NCBI RefSeq assembly: GCF_025961835.1
Contig: NZ_JAOQOK010000001.1
Location: 992,001 to 1,056,000 of the forward strand
Length of the DNA stretch: 64,000 bases
Source of the DNA: Sphingobium sp. B2D3C
Lineage (GTDB): Bacteria > Pseudomonadota > Alphaproteobacteria > Sphingomonadales > Sphingomonadaceae
Direction of reading: 5' to 3'
The notes under the pieces are model-generated. The model was not told the DNA's origin and searched no databases. It was given only the letters and a program-made list of their open reading frames with translations. The stretch's first letter is position 1, and the number at the start of each line of letters is the position of its first letter. The position numbers and the translations under genes were made by a program. This document shows positions 1-6,377 of this stretch, one piece after another.

Positions 1-98
1 AGATCGTCTCCGGCAACACCAATGCCGCGACGATCATGATCGGCGAGAAGGGATCGGAAATGATCCTGGAAGACGCGAAGGAACTGGCACCGGCCTGA
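1..98 (+). CDS. C-terminal fragment of an unidentified protein (5' end outside window)
   Basis: The frame starting at base 3 is open from the window edge to a TGA at 96-98 and gives 31 residues ending in ELAPA. It is followed within 40 bases by an intrinsic terminator, which fits the true end of a + strand gene. The residues (SGNTNAATIMIG, then an acidic helix) are too few to name a family, and I do not recognise it. Confidence 0.55.
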   Translation, partial: IVSGNTNAATIMIGEKGSEMILEDAKELAPA

Positions 99-135
99 AC
101 CGGCCGGCGTGCGGCATCAATGCTGAACGGAAAAC

Positions 136-170
136 GAAGCCGCCTGCGCGTCAGGCGGCTTCGGTCTTTT
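136..170. terminator. Bidirectional intrinsic terminator between convergent genes
   Basis: A perfect 11-bp stem (136-146 pairing with 152-162) has a 5-base loop and is followed by TCTTTT on the + strand. It is preceded by AAAA, which reads as a T run on the - strand. It therefore serves the upstream + strand gene and the convergent flavin oxidoreductase. The - strand stop codon (151-153) lies inside the hairpin, so the terminator overlaps the last bases of that gene's coding sequence. Confidence 0.85.
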
Positions 171-1149
171 CATGGAAGGCTTGCGCGATCAGCGTGAGCG
201 ACTTGGTGCGGGCCTGCGGATCGAAGGCGGGGCTGTGGACGATCACCTCATCCACCTGCGTCCGCTTGACGAACTGGCGCAGGCTACGCGCGACATCATC
301 GACCGTGCCGAACGCGCTGCATTGCATGACATGCCCCAGCATTGCGCTGAGCGACGGATCGAGGCTCGCGACATAATTCTCCACCGGCGGCGGCAACTTG
401 CCGGGGCGACCGGTGCGCAGCGCGACAAAGTTCTGCATCATCGAGCTGGCGACATATTCCGCCTCCGCCACCGTGTCGGCAACGACGACGCTCATCGCTG
501 CCGCCGCATAGGGTTCGCGCAGAGAGGCGGACGGGCGGAAATCGCGGCGATAGATGGTCAGCGCTTCATCCAGCAGATCGGGCGCGAAATGCGAGGCGAA
601 GGCGTAGGGCATCCCGAGTGCCGCCGCGAGTTGCGCGCCGAACAGGCTGGAGCCCAGAATCCACATATCGATCTGAGCGCCGCGCCCGGGCACGGCCAGC
701 AGGCCGAGGTCAGGCTCGCCGGTAAAGTGAGCGCGCAATTCCACCACGCTGCGGGGAAACTCCTCGGCCTCTTGCCGGGTGTCATGGCGGATGGCGCGGG
801 CCAGCCGGCCATCGGCGCCGGGCGCGCGACCCAGGCCAAGATCGACACGGCCGGGGAAGAGCGCATCCAGCGTGCCGAACTGCTCGGCGATGATATAGGG
901 CGAGTGATTGGGCAGCATGATGCCGCCCGAGCCGACGCGGATGGTCTTGGTCGCTCGCCCGGCCTCGGCGATGATGAGCGAGGTGGCCGCTGCCGCCACG
1001 CCGGCCATGCCGTGATGTTCGGCGATCCAGTAGCGATGATAGCCGAGTGCTTCGGCATGGGCGGCGAGCGGGCCGACGCGCTTGATCGCATCGCCGGCGC
1101 TTTCGCCTTCGACAACGTTGACGAGGTCGAGGAAGCTGAGTTTGGTCAT
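151..1149 (-). CDS. LLM-class flavin-dependent oxidoreductase (luciferase-like monooxygenase)
   Basis: This 332-residue protein spans a full luciferase-like TIM barrel. Family hallmarks are visible: the N-terminal strand LSFLDLVNV, then YWIAEHHG near residue 42, the IRVGSGGIMLPNHSP segment, and GRVDLGLGRAPG near residue 100. Members of this MsnO8/YhbW-like group use reduced flavin and oxygen to oxidise small organic substrates, and the substrate cannot be read from sequence. It lies 61 bases downstream of a DUF3237 gene on the same strand and could be co-transcribed with it. The proximity of a lignostilbene dioxygenase hints at aromatic metabolism, which is inference only. Confidence 0.85.
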   Translation of the reverse strand: MTKLSFLDLVNVVEGESAGDAIKRVGPLAAHAEALGYHRYWIAEHHGMAGVAAAATSLIIAEAGRATKTIRVGSGGIMLPNHSPYIIAEQFGTLDALFPGRVDLGLGRAPGADGRLARAIRHDTRQEAEEFPRSVVELRAHFTGEPDLGLLAVPGRGAQIDMWILGSSLFGAQLAAALGMPYAFASHFAPDLLDEALTIYRRDFRPSASLREPYAAAAMSVVVADTVAEAEYVASSMMQNFVALRTGRPGKLPPPVENYVASLDPSLSAMLGHVMQCSAFGTVDDVARSLRQFVKRTQVDEVIVHSPAFDPQARTKSLTLIAQAFHEKTEAA

Positions 1150-1210
1150 CGATGCAAGATGGGATCGGCACCCCCGCTACGCAACCGGTGGCGGGCGGGG
1201 CGCTTGGGGA

Positions 1211-1672
1211 TCAGGTGACGCGCCAGACCCACAATTTGATGCCCGCCTTGTAGCGCGCGCCCGAGCAGACGAAGATGCTGCGGTTCATCCAGTCATATTT
1301 GCCTTCCGGCGCGATGAATTCCGGCACGGTGCGGAAATAATAATCCGCCGGATCGACCTCATCGCCTGCCGCCAGTCGCGCCATCACATCGGGCGGGCCA
1401 TGGCGCAGGCCACGATTGCGGATCTGGATGACGACGCCGTCATCGGTCTGCAGCGCGTAAAGGGCGTCGGCGACGGTGACGCCGTCCGGCCGGGTGAGCT
1501 GGAAGTCGGCGGCATTGCCGAGCAGCTTGCCCTTGATGAGCGGGCCTTCGACCCGGCCGCCCTCGAAGATGGGGATGATGCGGCGGGTGCCATCGACGGT
1601 GTTGCCGAGCGGCACCGGCGCGCCGAGATCGCCGCCGGCTTCATAGACGAATTCCAGGCCGGGCTGAATCAT
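1211..1672 (-). CDS. DUF3237 domain-containing protein (UPF0311)
   Basis: The protein has 153 residues from the ATG at 1672, preceded by AAGGAAG seven bases upstream. An upstream start at 1723 is possible but has no ribosome site. Family features are the opening LEFVYEAGGDLG, the GTRRIIPIFEGGRVEGP stretch and a C-terminal PADYYFRTVPEF segment, all typical of DUF3237 small beta-barrel proteins. Their biochemical function is not firmly known, although they often sit in aromatic or xenobiotic catabolic loci. Here it lies between a flavin oxidoreductase and a carotenoid-oxygenase family gene, in the same direction as both. Confidence 0.8.
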   Translation of the reverse strand: MIQPGLEFVYEAGGDLGAPVPLGNTVDGTRRIIPIFEGGRVEGPLIKGKLLGNAADFQLTRPDGVTVADALYALQTDDGVVIQIRNRGLRHGPPDVMARLAAGDEVDPADYYFRTVPEFIAPEGKYDWMNRSIFVCSGARYKAGIKLWVWRVT

Positions 1673-1707
1673 GAACGTGCTTCCTTGAGACTTGAAGTGT
1701 GAGGCGG

Positions 1708-1745
1708 CAGCCCCGGCGCGCACGCATGAGCGCGGGCCGGGGCTG
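1708..1745 (-). terminator. Stable GC hairpin downstream of the dioxygenase gene
   Basis: A perfect 10-bp stem (1708-1717 with 1736-1745) extends inward by a further GCGC/GCGC pairing. It sits just past the dioxygenase stop codon and before the DUF3237 start. No T run follows on either strand, so it could be a weak terminator or an mRNA 3' stabiliser rather than a classic intrinsic terminator. Confidence 0.4.
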
Positions 1746-1765
1746 TGGCTGGATGATCGCTAGTG

Positions 1766-3244
1766 TCAGGCGGCTTCGCGTTCCAAGCCGATCTGGTCCG
1801 CGCTGGCCCAGTTGCCGTGCAGGCCAAAGCGCAGCGCGAAGGGGATGTGGATCGTGGCGACCGGTCCCTTCTCGATGTCCAGCGCTTCGAAGATCAGCAG
1901 GTCGCTCTTGTGGTCGGCCAGGCGATTGCAGACCTGCACGATCCAGCCATCGCCTTCGGGCGCGTCTTTGGAGCGGGGCACGAAGGCCGGCTCCTGCAAC
2001 GAGGAGGTGGGGCCGCACCACCAGTGCTGCTCCTTGCCGGTCTGGTGGTCGATCAGGAACAGGCAGTTCATCAGGAAGCCGCCGGCGCTGCCGCCCTTGA
2101 GCTCGACGGGACGCTTCATGTCCATCTCCAGCATCCAGCCATAGCGATAGGGCAGGCCGGTGACGCGGTCGTCGATCCGGGGGAATTCGCCCGACGTCTC
2201 CGTGAGGCGGGTGACGCTATCGAACTCGTCGCTGTTGGACGCCATGTCGACCGTCCAGCGGGTGAGGTAGCTCGCCGCCTGCTGCGGGTTGAAGGGCGCG
2301 CCATGCACGTCCGGGAAGAAGGGGAACATGTTGTTCGCCGCTTCCGGCACGTCGATATGGACCTTGGTGCCGTCCTGATAGGCGTTCATCACATGCGACG
2401 CGAAGCAATTGTCGCGCTTGAACCAGCGGATGTCTTCCTGCTTCACATCGTCACGGCGCGGGATGATGCCGAGGTAGACGGGCAGGGTGGTGTCGAAGCC
2501 GAAGTGCGGCAGGCCCTTCTCCAGGCGCTCCCAGCTGCCGATCGAGGGCACGATGTGCAGGACCAGATAATCCTTGGTCACGCCGAAATCGTGCATCATG
2601 CAGTAATAGGGTGCCTTGAACCACAGTTCGCGGACCAGTTCGCCCTCAGCGCTGACCTCATACAGACACACATCGTCGGAGCACAGGCCGCTCGCCGCAT
2701 AACCGATGGCAACCATGTTGCCCGTGTGCGGGTCGATCTTGGGGTGCGCGGTGAAGGTCTGGCCGGTCATCTTACCGCCGAACTTCTCGAAGCCGATGGT
2801 TTCCATCGTGTCCGGCTCCATGACGAGGGACGGGCTGTCCTCCTTCATGGCCCAGAGCTTACCGGCGAACACGAAGGCGTTGGTGTTCGCGGTCGAGCGA
2901 TACTCGCCCTTGACGGACTCATCGTCCGTCAGCGGATTGCGATAGGCACCGAAGAGCGCCTTGCCGGCCTCGTTCTCCAGCTTCCACTTGGCCGTCTTGG
3001 CCCAGCGCTGCTTGATGTCGCACTGGCCATCATGAATGTGGAAGCGCGTGATCATGCCATCGCCGTTGAAGCTGATGTCATCGCCCAGGCGGGGCGGGAA
3101 TTGCGGGTCCGGCTGCACGCGGAAGAAGGCGCCATTCAGCTCGGGGGGAATCGTGCCCTCATGCACGAGATTCGGAATGTCGCATTCGATGCGAGACGGG
3201 CTGTTGAAACCTGTGAAAGCGGGGGTATTGGGGAATTGCGCCAT
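1766..3244 (-). CDS. Lignostilbene-alpha,beta-dioxygenase-type carotenoid cleavage oxygenase
   Basis: This 492-residue member of the RPE65/carotenoid oxygenase family is a seven-bladed propeller with a four-histidine non-heme iron. From the ATG at 3244 (GAGGAG 8 bases upstream) the expected ligands are H167 (TAHPKID), H218 (MMHDFG), H284 (SHVMNAY) and H476 (GLHGNW). F59, Y101 and K134 are also present. As I recall, these are the numbers reported for NOV1 of Novosphingobium, where Y101 and K134 recognise the 4'-hydroxyl of stilbenoids. The likely reaction is therefore O2-dependent cleavage of the central double bond of lignostilbene-like phenols to two aromatic aldehydes. It is divergent from a MarR regulator and near an aromatic-acid transporter. 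Confidence 0.9.
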   Translation of the reverse strand: MAQFPNTPAFTGFNSPSRIECDIPNLVHEGTIPPELNGAFFRVQPDPQFPPRLGDDISFNGDGMITRFHIHDGQCDIKQRWAKTAKWKLENEAGKALFGAYRNPLTDDESVKGEYRSTANTNAFVFAGKLWAMKEDSPSLVMEPDTMETIGFEKFGGKMTGQTFTAHPKIDPHTGNMVAIGYAASGLCSDDVCLYEVSAEGELVRELWFKAPYYCMMHDFGVTKDYLVLHIVPSIGSWERLEKGLPHFGFDTTLPVYLGIIPRRDDVKQEDIRWFKRDNCFASHVMNAYQDGTKVHIDVPEAANNMFPFFPDVHGAPFNPQQAASYLTRWTVDMASNSDEFDSVTRLTETSGEFPRIDDRVTGLPYRYGWMLEMDMKRPVELKGGSAGGFLMNCLFLIDHQTGKEQHWWCGPTSSLQEPAFVPRSKDAPEGDGWIVQVCNRLADHKSDLLIFEALDIEKGPVATIHIPFALRFGLHGNWASADQIGLEREAA

Positions 3245-3268
3245 AGCTTGCTCCTCTTGCGCAGGTTT

Positions 3269-3300
3269 GTATGCTATGCATACCAATTGGGCAATTCCCA
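3269..3300. promoter_or_regulatory. Palindromic operator(s) between dioxygenase and MarR genes
   Basis: The 67-base divergent gap holds GTATGC-TAT-GCATAC, a perfect 15-bp inverted repeat at 3269-3283, and a second near-palindrome, TGGGCAATTCCCA, at 3288-3300. On the - strand TTGCCC and TACAAA are 17 bases apart and bracket the first palindrome, so a bound dimer would cover the promoter spacer and -10. MarR proteins bind such 15-20 bp palindromes, so autorepression and control of the dioxygenase is the natural reading. Confidence 0.6.
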
Positions 3301-3311
3301 TTGCTTAATCA

Positions 3312-3854
3312 ATGGCCGAACCGTTCCGGTTCTCGGGGGTAAAGATTTTGGAAGCACGCGCACGTCAACGTCCTCTTGTGGCCGCCAAGGGTGGTGGAAG
3401 TGCGACGCCATCGCCTGCGCCCGCGCAGATCGACGATGATATCGGCGCGATCGACGACATTATCGGGTTCCACATCCGCCTTGCCCATGGCGCGGCCTAC
3501 CGCCATTTCACCGAGACTTTTTCCGAGCTTGGCCTGACGCAGAAGATGGTCTCCGTCCTCTGGCTGATCAGCGACCATCCGCACATCGCGCAGGCCGATA
3601 TCGGCCGCCGCCTGCAAATGGACCGGGCGACGACGATGGCGATCATCAACCGGTTGGAAGCGCGCGGCCTGCTGGTGCGCGGCGCGTCCACGCTGGACCG
3701 GCGCCGGCAGACGCTGACGCTGACTGCGGACGGGCAGGCGGCCCTTAGCGACGCGCGGCGCTGCATCGACGAGCATGAGCAGTGGCTCAAGTCCCGTTTC
3801 ACCAAGAAAGAAGCCACGTTGCTCATCGAGTTATTGCGCCGTATTCACGAGTAG
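3312..3854 (+). CDS. MarR-family transcriptional regulator
   Basis: This 180-residue winged-helix protein has a MarR core. Helix-turn-helix recognition is in ADIGRRLQMDRATTMAIINRLEARGLLVR (about residues 97-125), followed by the wing signature LDRRRQTLTLTADG. The N-terminal 40 residues are low complexity and outside the family core. The ATG at 3312 has no visible ribosome site. A TTG at 3348 lies behind a G-rich stretch and may be the real start. MarR dimers usually repress and are released by small aromatic ligands. The divergent position suggests it controls the lignostilbene dioxygenase and perhaps the MFS gene downstream. Confidence 0.88.
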   Translation: MAEPFRFSGVKILEARARQRPLVAAKGGGSATPSPAPAQIDDDIGAIDDIIGFHIRLAHGAAYRHFTETFSELGLTQKMVSVLWLISDHPHIAQADIGRRLQMDRATTMAIINRLEARGLLVRGASTLDRRRQTLTLTADGQAALSDARRCIDEHEQWLKSRFTKKEATLLIELLRRIHE

Positions 3855-3909
3855 ATTCGGCCTGTGAGGTCGCCGATGCGGTCCACTGCCTGGAGAGGAA
3901 AGCCCAACC

Positions 3910-5253
3910 ATGTCATCGTCTGATCCTGTTGAGATCATTAATGAGTCGCCGATGTCCGTTCGGCAGTGGATTGTCGTGGTCTTGATGATCCTGCTGAACG
4001 CGCTGGACGGTTTCGACGTGCTGTCGAGCGCCTTTGCGGCGCCGGGCATTTCGGCGGAATGGGGCATTCCGCGCTCGGCGCTGGGCATCGTCCTCTCGGC
4101 CGAGCTGGTCGGCATGGGCTTCGGCTCGGTCATCCTCGGTGGTGTCGCAGACCGCATCGGCCGCAAGGACACGATGCTGATCTGCCTCGTCGTCATGGCG
4201 ATCGGCATGTATCTGGCCCATGCCGCGACCGGTGTGACGCTCCTGACAGTGTGGCGCTTCGTCACCGGCCTCGGTATCGGCGGGATGCTGGCGGCGACCA
4301 ACGCCGTGACGGCGGAATCGACCAGCAAGTCCTCGCGCAGCCTCGCCATGGCGCTTTACGTCATCGGCTACCCGATTGGCGGCGTGGTGGGCGGCTTTGC
4401 CGCGCAAAGCTGGCTGCTGGTGGAATATGATTGGCGCGCGGTGTTCATGTTCGGCGCGGTGGTGACCGCCATCATGATCCCGCTGGTCTTCTTCCTCGTG
4501 CCGGAGACGCCTGCATTCTACGCCGCGCGCCGGCCCGCGAACGTGATCGAGAAGGTCAACCGCTCGCTCCGCGCGCTGCGTAAGCGGACCATCGAGGCAC
4601 TGCCGCCGCTGCGTACGGAAGGACCGCAGCCCAAGGTCACCGACATCCTGTCCAAGCCGGGCCTGCGCAAGGTCACCTGGCTGTTGGCCTTCGGCTACAT
4701 GTTCCACACGCTCACCTTCTACTACATCCTCAAGTTCGCAGTGCAGATCGTCGCGGATTCCGGCTTCTCGCAGGCGGATGCCGCCAGCACGCTCACATGG
4801 GCAAATATCGGCGGTGCGATTGGCGGCGGTCTGTTCGGCTTCCTGCTCAAGAAATGGGACATCAAGGGGCCGACGATTGCCATGATGATTGCCGGCGTGG
4901 TTGCGGTGGCATGGTTCGGCATGGGGCATGGCGAGCTGGGTGAATGGCGCGTGGCGGCATTCCTGTCGATGTTCTTCCTCAACGCGGCCATTGTGGGCTT
5001 CTATGCCGCCTTCGCGCGGGGCTTCCCGGCTTATGCTCGCGCCACGGGTACGGGCTTCGTCCTCGGCGTGGGGCGCGCCGGCGCGGCTGGCTCGCCCATC
5101 GTCGCCGGGCTGCTCTTCGACGTGCTTGGCAAGGGCGAGTTGCTCACCGTATCGCTCATCATGAGCCTTGGCTCGGTATGCGCCATCTTCATGCTGCTGT
5201 TGCTGCCGATGCGCGATGGCGATGCGATTGCTCAAGCCGAGGCCAAGGCCTGA
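3910..5253 (+). CDS. MFS transporter, aromatic acid:H+ symporter (AAHS) type
   Basis: The 447-residue inner-membrane protein has about 12 hydrophobic segments split by a basic central loop (residues 205-235). The first helix carries the DGFDVLSSAFAAPG motif typical of PcaK/AAHS permeases. The loop between helices 2 and 3 carries the MFS signature GGVADRIGRKDTM. These proteins import aromatic acids such as 4-hydroxybenzoate with protons. It is 55 bases downstream of the MarR gene in the same direction, with GAGAGGAAA as ribosome site. It could feed or clear products of the nearby dioxygenase, but the actual substrate is unknown. Confidence 0.88.
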   Translation: MSSSDPVEIINESPMSVRQWIVVVLMILLNALDGFDVLSSAFAAPGISAEWGIPRSALGIVLSAELVGMGFGSVILGGVADRIGRKDTMLICLVVMAIGMYLAHAATGVTLLTVWRFVTGLGIGGMLAATNAVTAESTSKSSRSLAMALYVIGYPIGGVVGGFAAQSWLLVEYDWRAVFMFGAVVTAIMIPLVFFLVPETPAFYAARRPANVIEKVNRSLRALRKRTIEALPPLRTEGPQPKVTDILSKPGLRKVTWLLAFGYMFHTLTFYYILKFAVQIVADSGFSQADAASTLTWANIGGAIGGGLFGFLLKKWDIKGPTIAMMIAGVVAVAWFGMGHGELGEWRVAAFLSMFFLNAAIVGFYAAFARGFPAYARATGTGFVLGVGRAGAAGSPIVAGLLFDVLGKGELLTVSLIMSLGSVCAIFMLLLLPMRDGDAIAQAEAKA

Positions 5254-5265
5254 GATCTGGGTCCG

Positions 5266-5287
5266 CCGCCCCCTCTATGCGGGGCGG
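5266..5287. terminator. GC hairpin between convergent MFS and fdhD genes
   Basis: CCGCCCC at 5266-5272 pairs perfectly with GGGGCGG at 5281-5287 across an 8-base loop, in the gap between two convergent genes. No T run follows on either side, so termination strength is uncertain. Confidence 0.45.
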
Positions 5288-5336
5288 TGGATCGTCAGAT
5301 ACTGACTGATGTGACGAGGGCAGGGGGTCGAGGCGG

Positions 5337-6131
5337 TCAGCCCGCCGTGACGCGGAGCACTTCGTCCGGCCGGGCCAGCGCATAGAGCGAGAGGCCCGCA
5401 GTCTCGGCCCGCGCTGCCGCCATGCTGGTTGGGACCGAGATGGTCACAAGGGTGTGGGCGCCGGCGCGGACCGTTTTCTCCACGATCTCATAGCTGCAGC
5501 GCGCCGTGGAAAGCACAAAGCCGGTGTCCATCGTCTGCCCTGCGCGGGCCATGGCGCCGACGAGCTTGTCCAGTGCATTGTGCCGGCCGACATCCTCGCG
5601 GGCCATCAGGATGGCGCCATCCGGCGCGACAAAGGCAGCGGCGTGCATCCCGCCTGTGGCGCGATTGCCGGGCTGATGCGCACGCAGGCCCTGCAGAGCG
5701 GCGAAGATCGCCGCCGGTGAGAGCGCCTCATGCGCGGCGACCGGGGGGAGGGCACGCGAAACGGCTTCCAGATTATCGATGCCGCACAAGCCACAGCTCG
5801 ACTCGGCCACGCGCGTGCGCACGCGCTCTTCGAGCTTTTCTAGCGCCAGTGAGGTGATGGTCGCACGCGCGATCCAACCGAGATCGGTCTCGACGATATC
5901 GATGCCAGTGACATCGCCCGGTTGCGCAGCCAGACCTTCAGTCAGTGCGAAGCCGGTGATGAAGTCGTCCAGATCAAACGGACTGGCCATCATCACAGCA
6001 TAGGAAAGGCCGTTATATTCCAGCGCGACCGGCACTTCCGGCGCAAAGGGGCGCGCAACCGGACGGCTTGAGCCATCCGGTCGAAGGGCGACGAGGTCAG
6101 CCGGCGTCGTTGTAGCCAGGATCGTTCTCAT
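5337..6131 (-). CDS. fdhD: Formate dehydrogenase accessory sulfurtransferase FdhD
   Basis: This 264-residue cytoplasmic protein transfers sulfur from the IscS desulfurase to the molybdenum/bis-MGD cofactor of formate dehydrogenase, making the essential sulfido ligand. The paired catalytic cysteines are in CGLCG (C113 and C116 by my count). Other family blocks are TGGMHAAA, REDVGRHNALDKLVGA and the C-terminal SVPTSMAA. Its start overlaps the end of fdsD by 35 bases, so it is the last gene of the formate dehydrogenase operon. In other bacteria the same position is named fdsC. Confidence 0.97.
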   Translation of the reverse strand: MRTILATTTPADLVALRPDGSSRPVARPFAPEVPVALEYNGLSYAVMMASPFDLDDFITGFALTEGLAAQPGDVTGIDIVETDLGWIARATITSLALEKLEERVRTRVAESSCGLCGIDNLEAVSRALPPVAAHEALSPAAIFAALQGLRAHQPGNRATGGMHAAAFVAPDGAILMAREDVGRHNALDKLVGAMARAGQTMDTGFVLSTARCSYEIVEKTVRAGAHTLVTISVPTSMAAARAETAGLSLYALARPDEVLRVTAG

Positions 6132-6372
6132 CCGCGCTCGCGAATTCGGTGGCCCGCGTCATGTGCGGCACCGGCCCATCCACCATGGCGATGGCGCGCG
6201 CGGCGAGCGGCGACATGTCGGCGGGGTCGACGGCCTTGATGCCCGCGAGCATCCGCGGATCCCAATACATCTTGATATGGTCGGCGGTGGCGAGGGCCGC
6301 CTGATCGTGGCCCAACGCTTCGAAATTCCGCGCGATCTGGTTCGCCATGTAGATGAGGCGGCTGGCTTCCAT
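6097..6372 (-). CDS. fdsD: NAD-dependent formate dehydrogenase delta subunit
   Basis: The 91-residue protein has the FdsD pattern LIYMANQIARNFEALG near the start and a DHIKMYWDPRM segment about residue 32, where family members end a formate-dehydrogenase-specific domain. FdsD is a small subunit or assembly factor of the soluble FdsGBA complex. It starts 5 bases after the fdsA stop and overlaps fdhD downstream. The acidic tail after residue 75 is not conserved as far as I know. Confidence 0.92.
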   Translation of the reverse strand: MEASRLIYMANQIARNFEALGHDQAALATADHIKMYWDPRMLAGIKAVDPADMSPLAARAIAMVDGPVPHMTRATEFASADENDPGYNDAG

Positions 6373-6377
6373 GATGC

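Noticed and set aside
1763-3439. 558-codon + strand frame across the dioxygenase gene
   Set aside because: It is the antisense shadow of a protein with complete family motifs. GC-rich codon bias opens such frames on the opposite strand, and this one has no recognisable domains.
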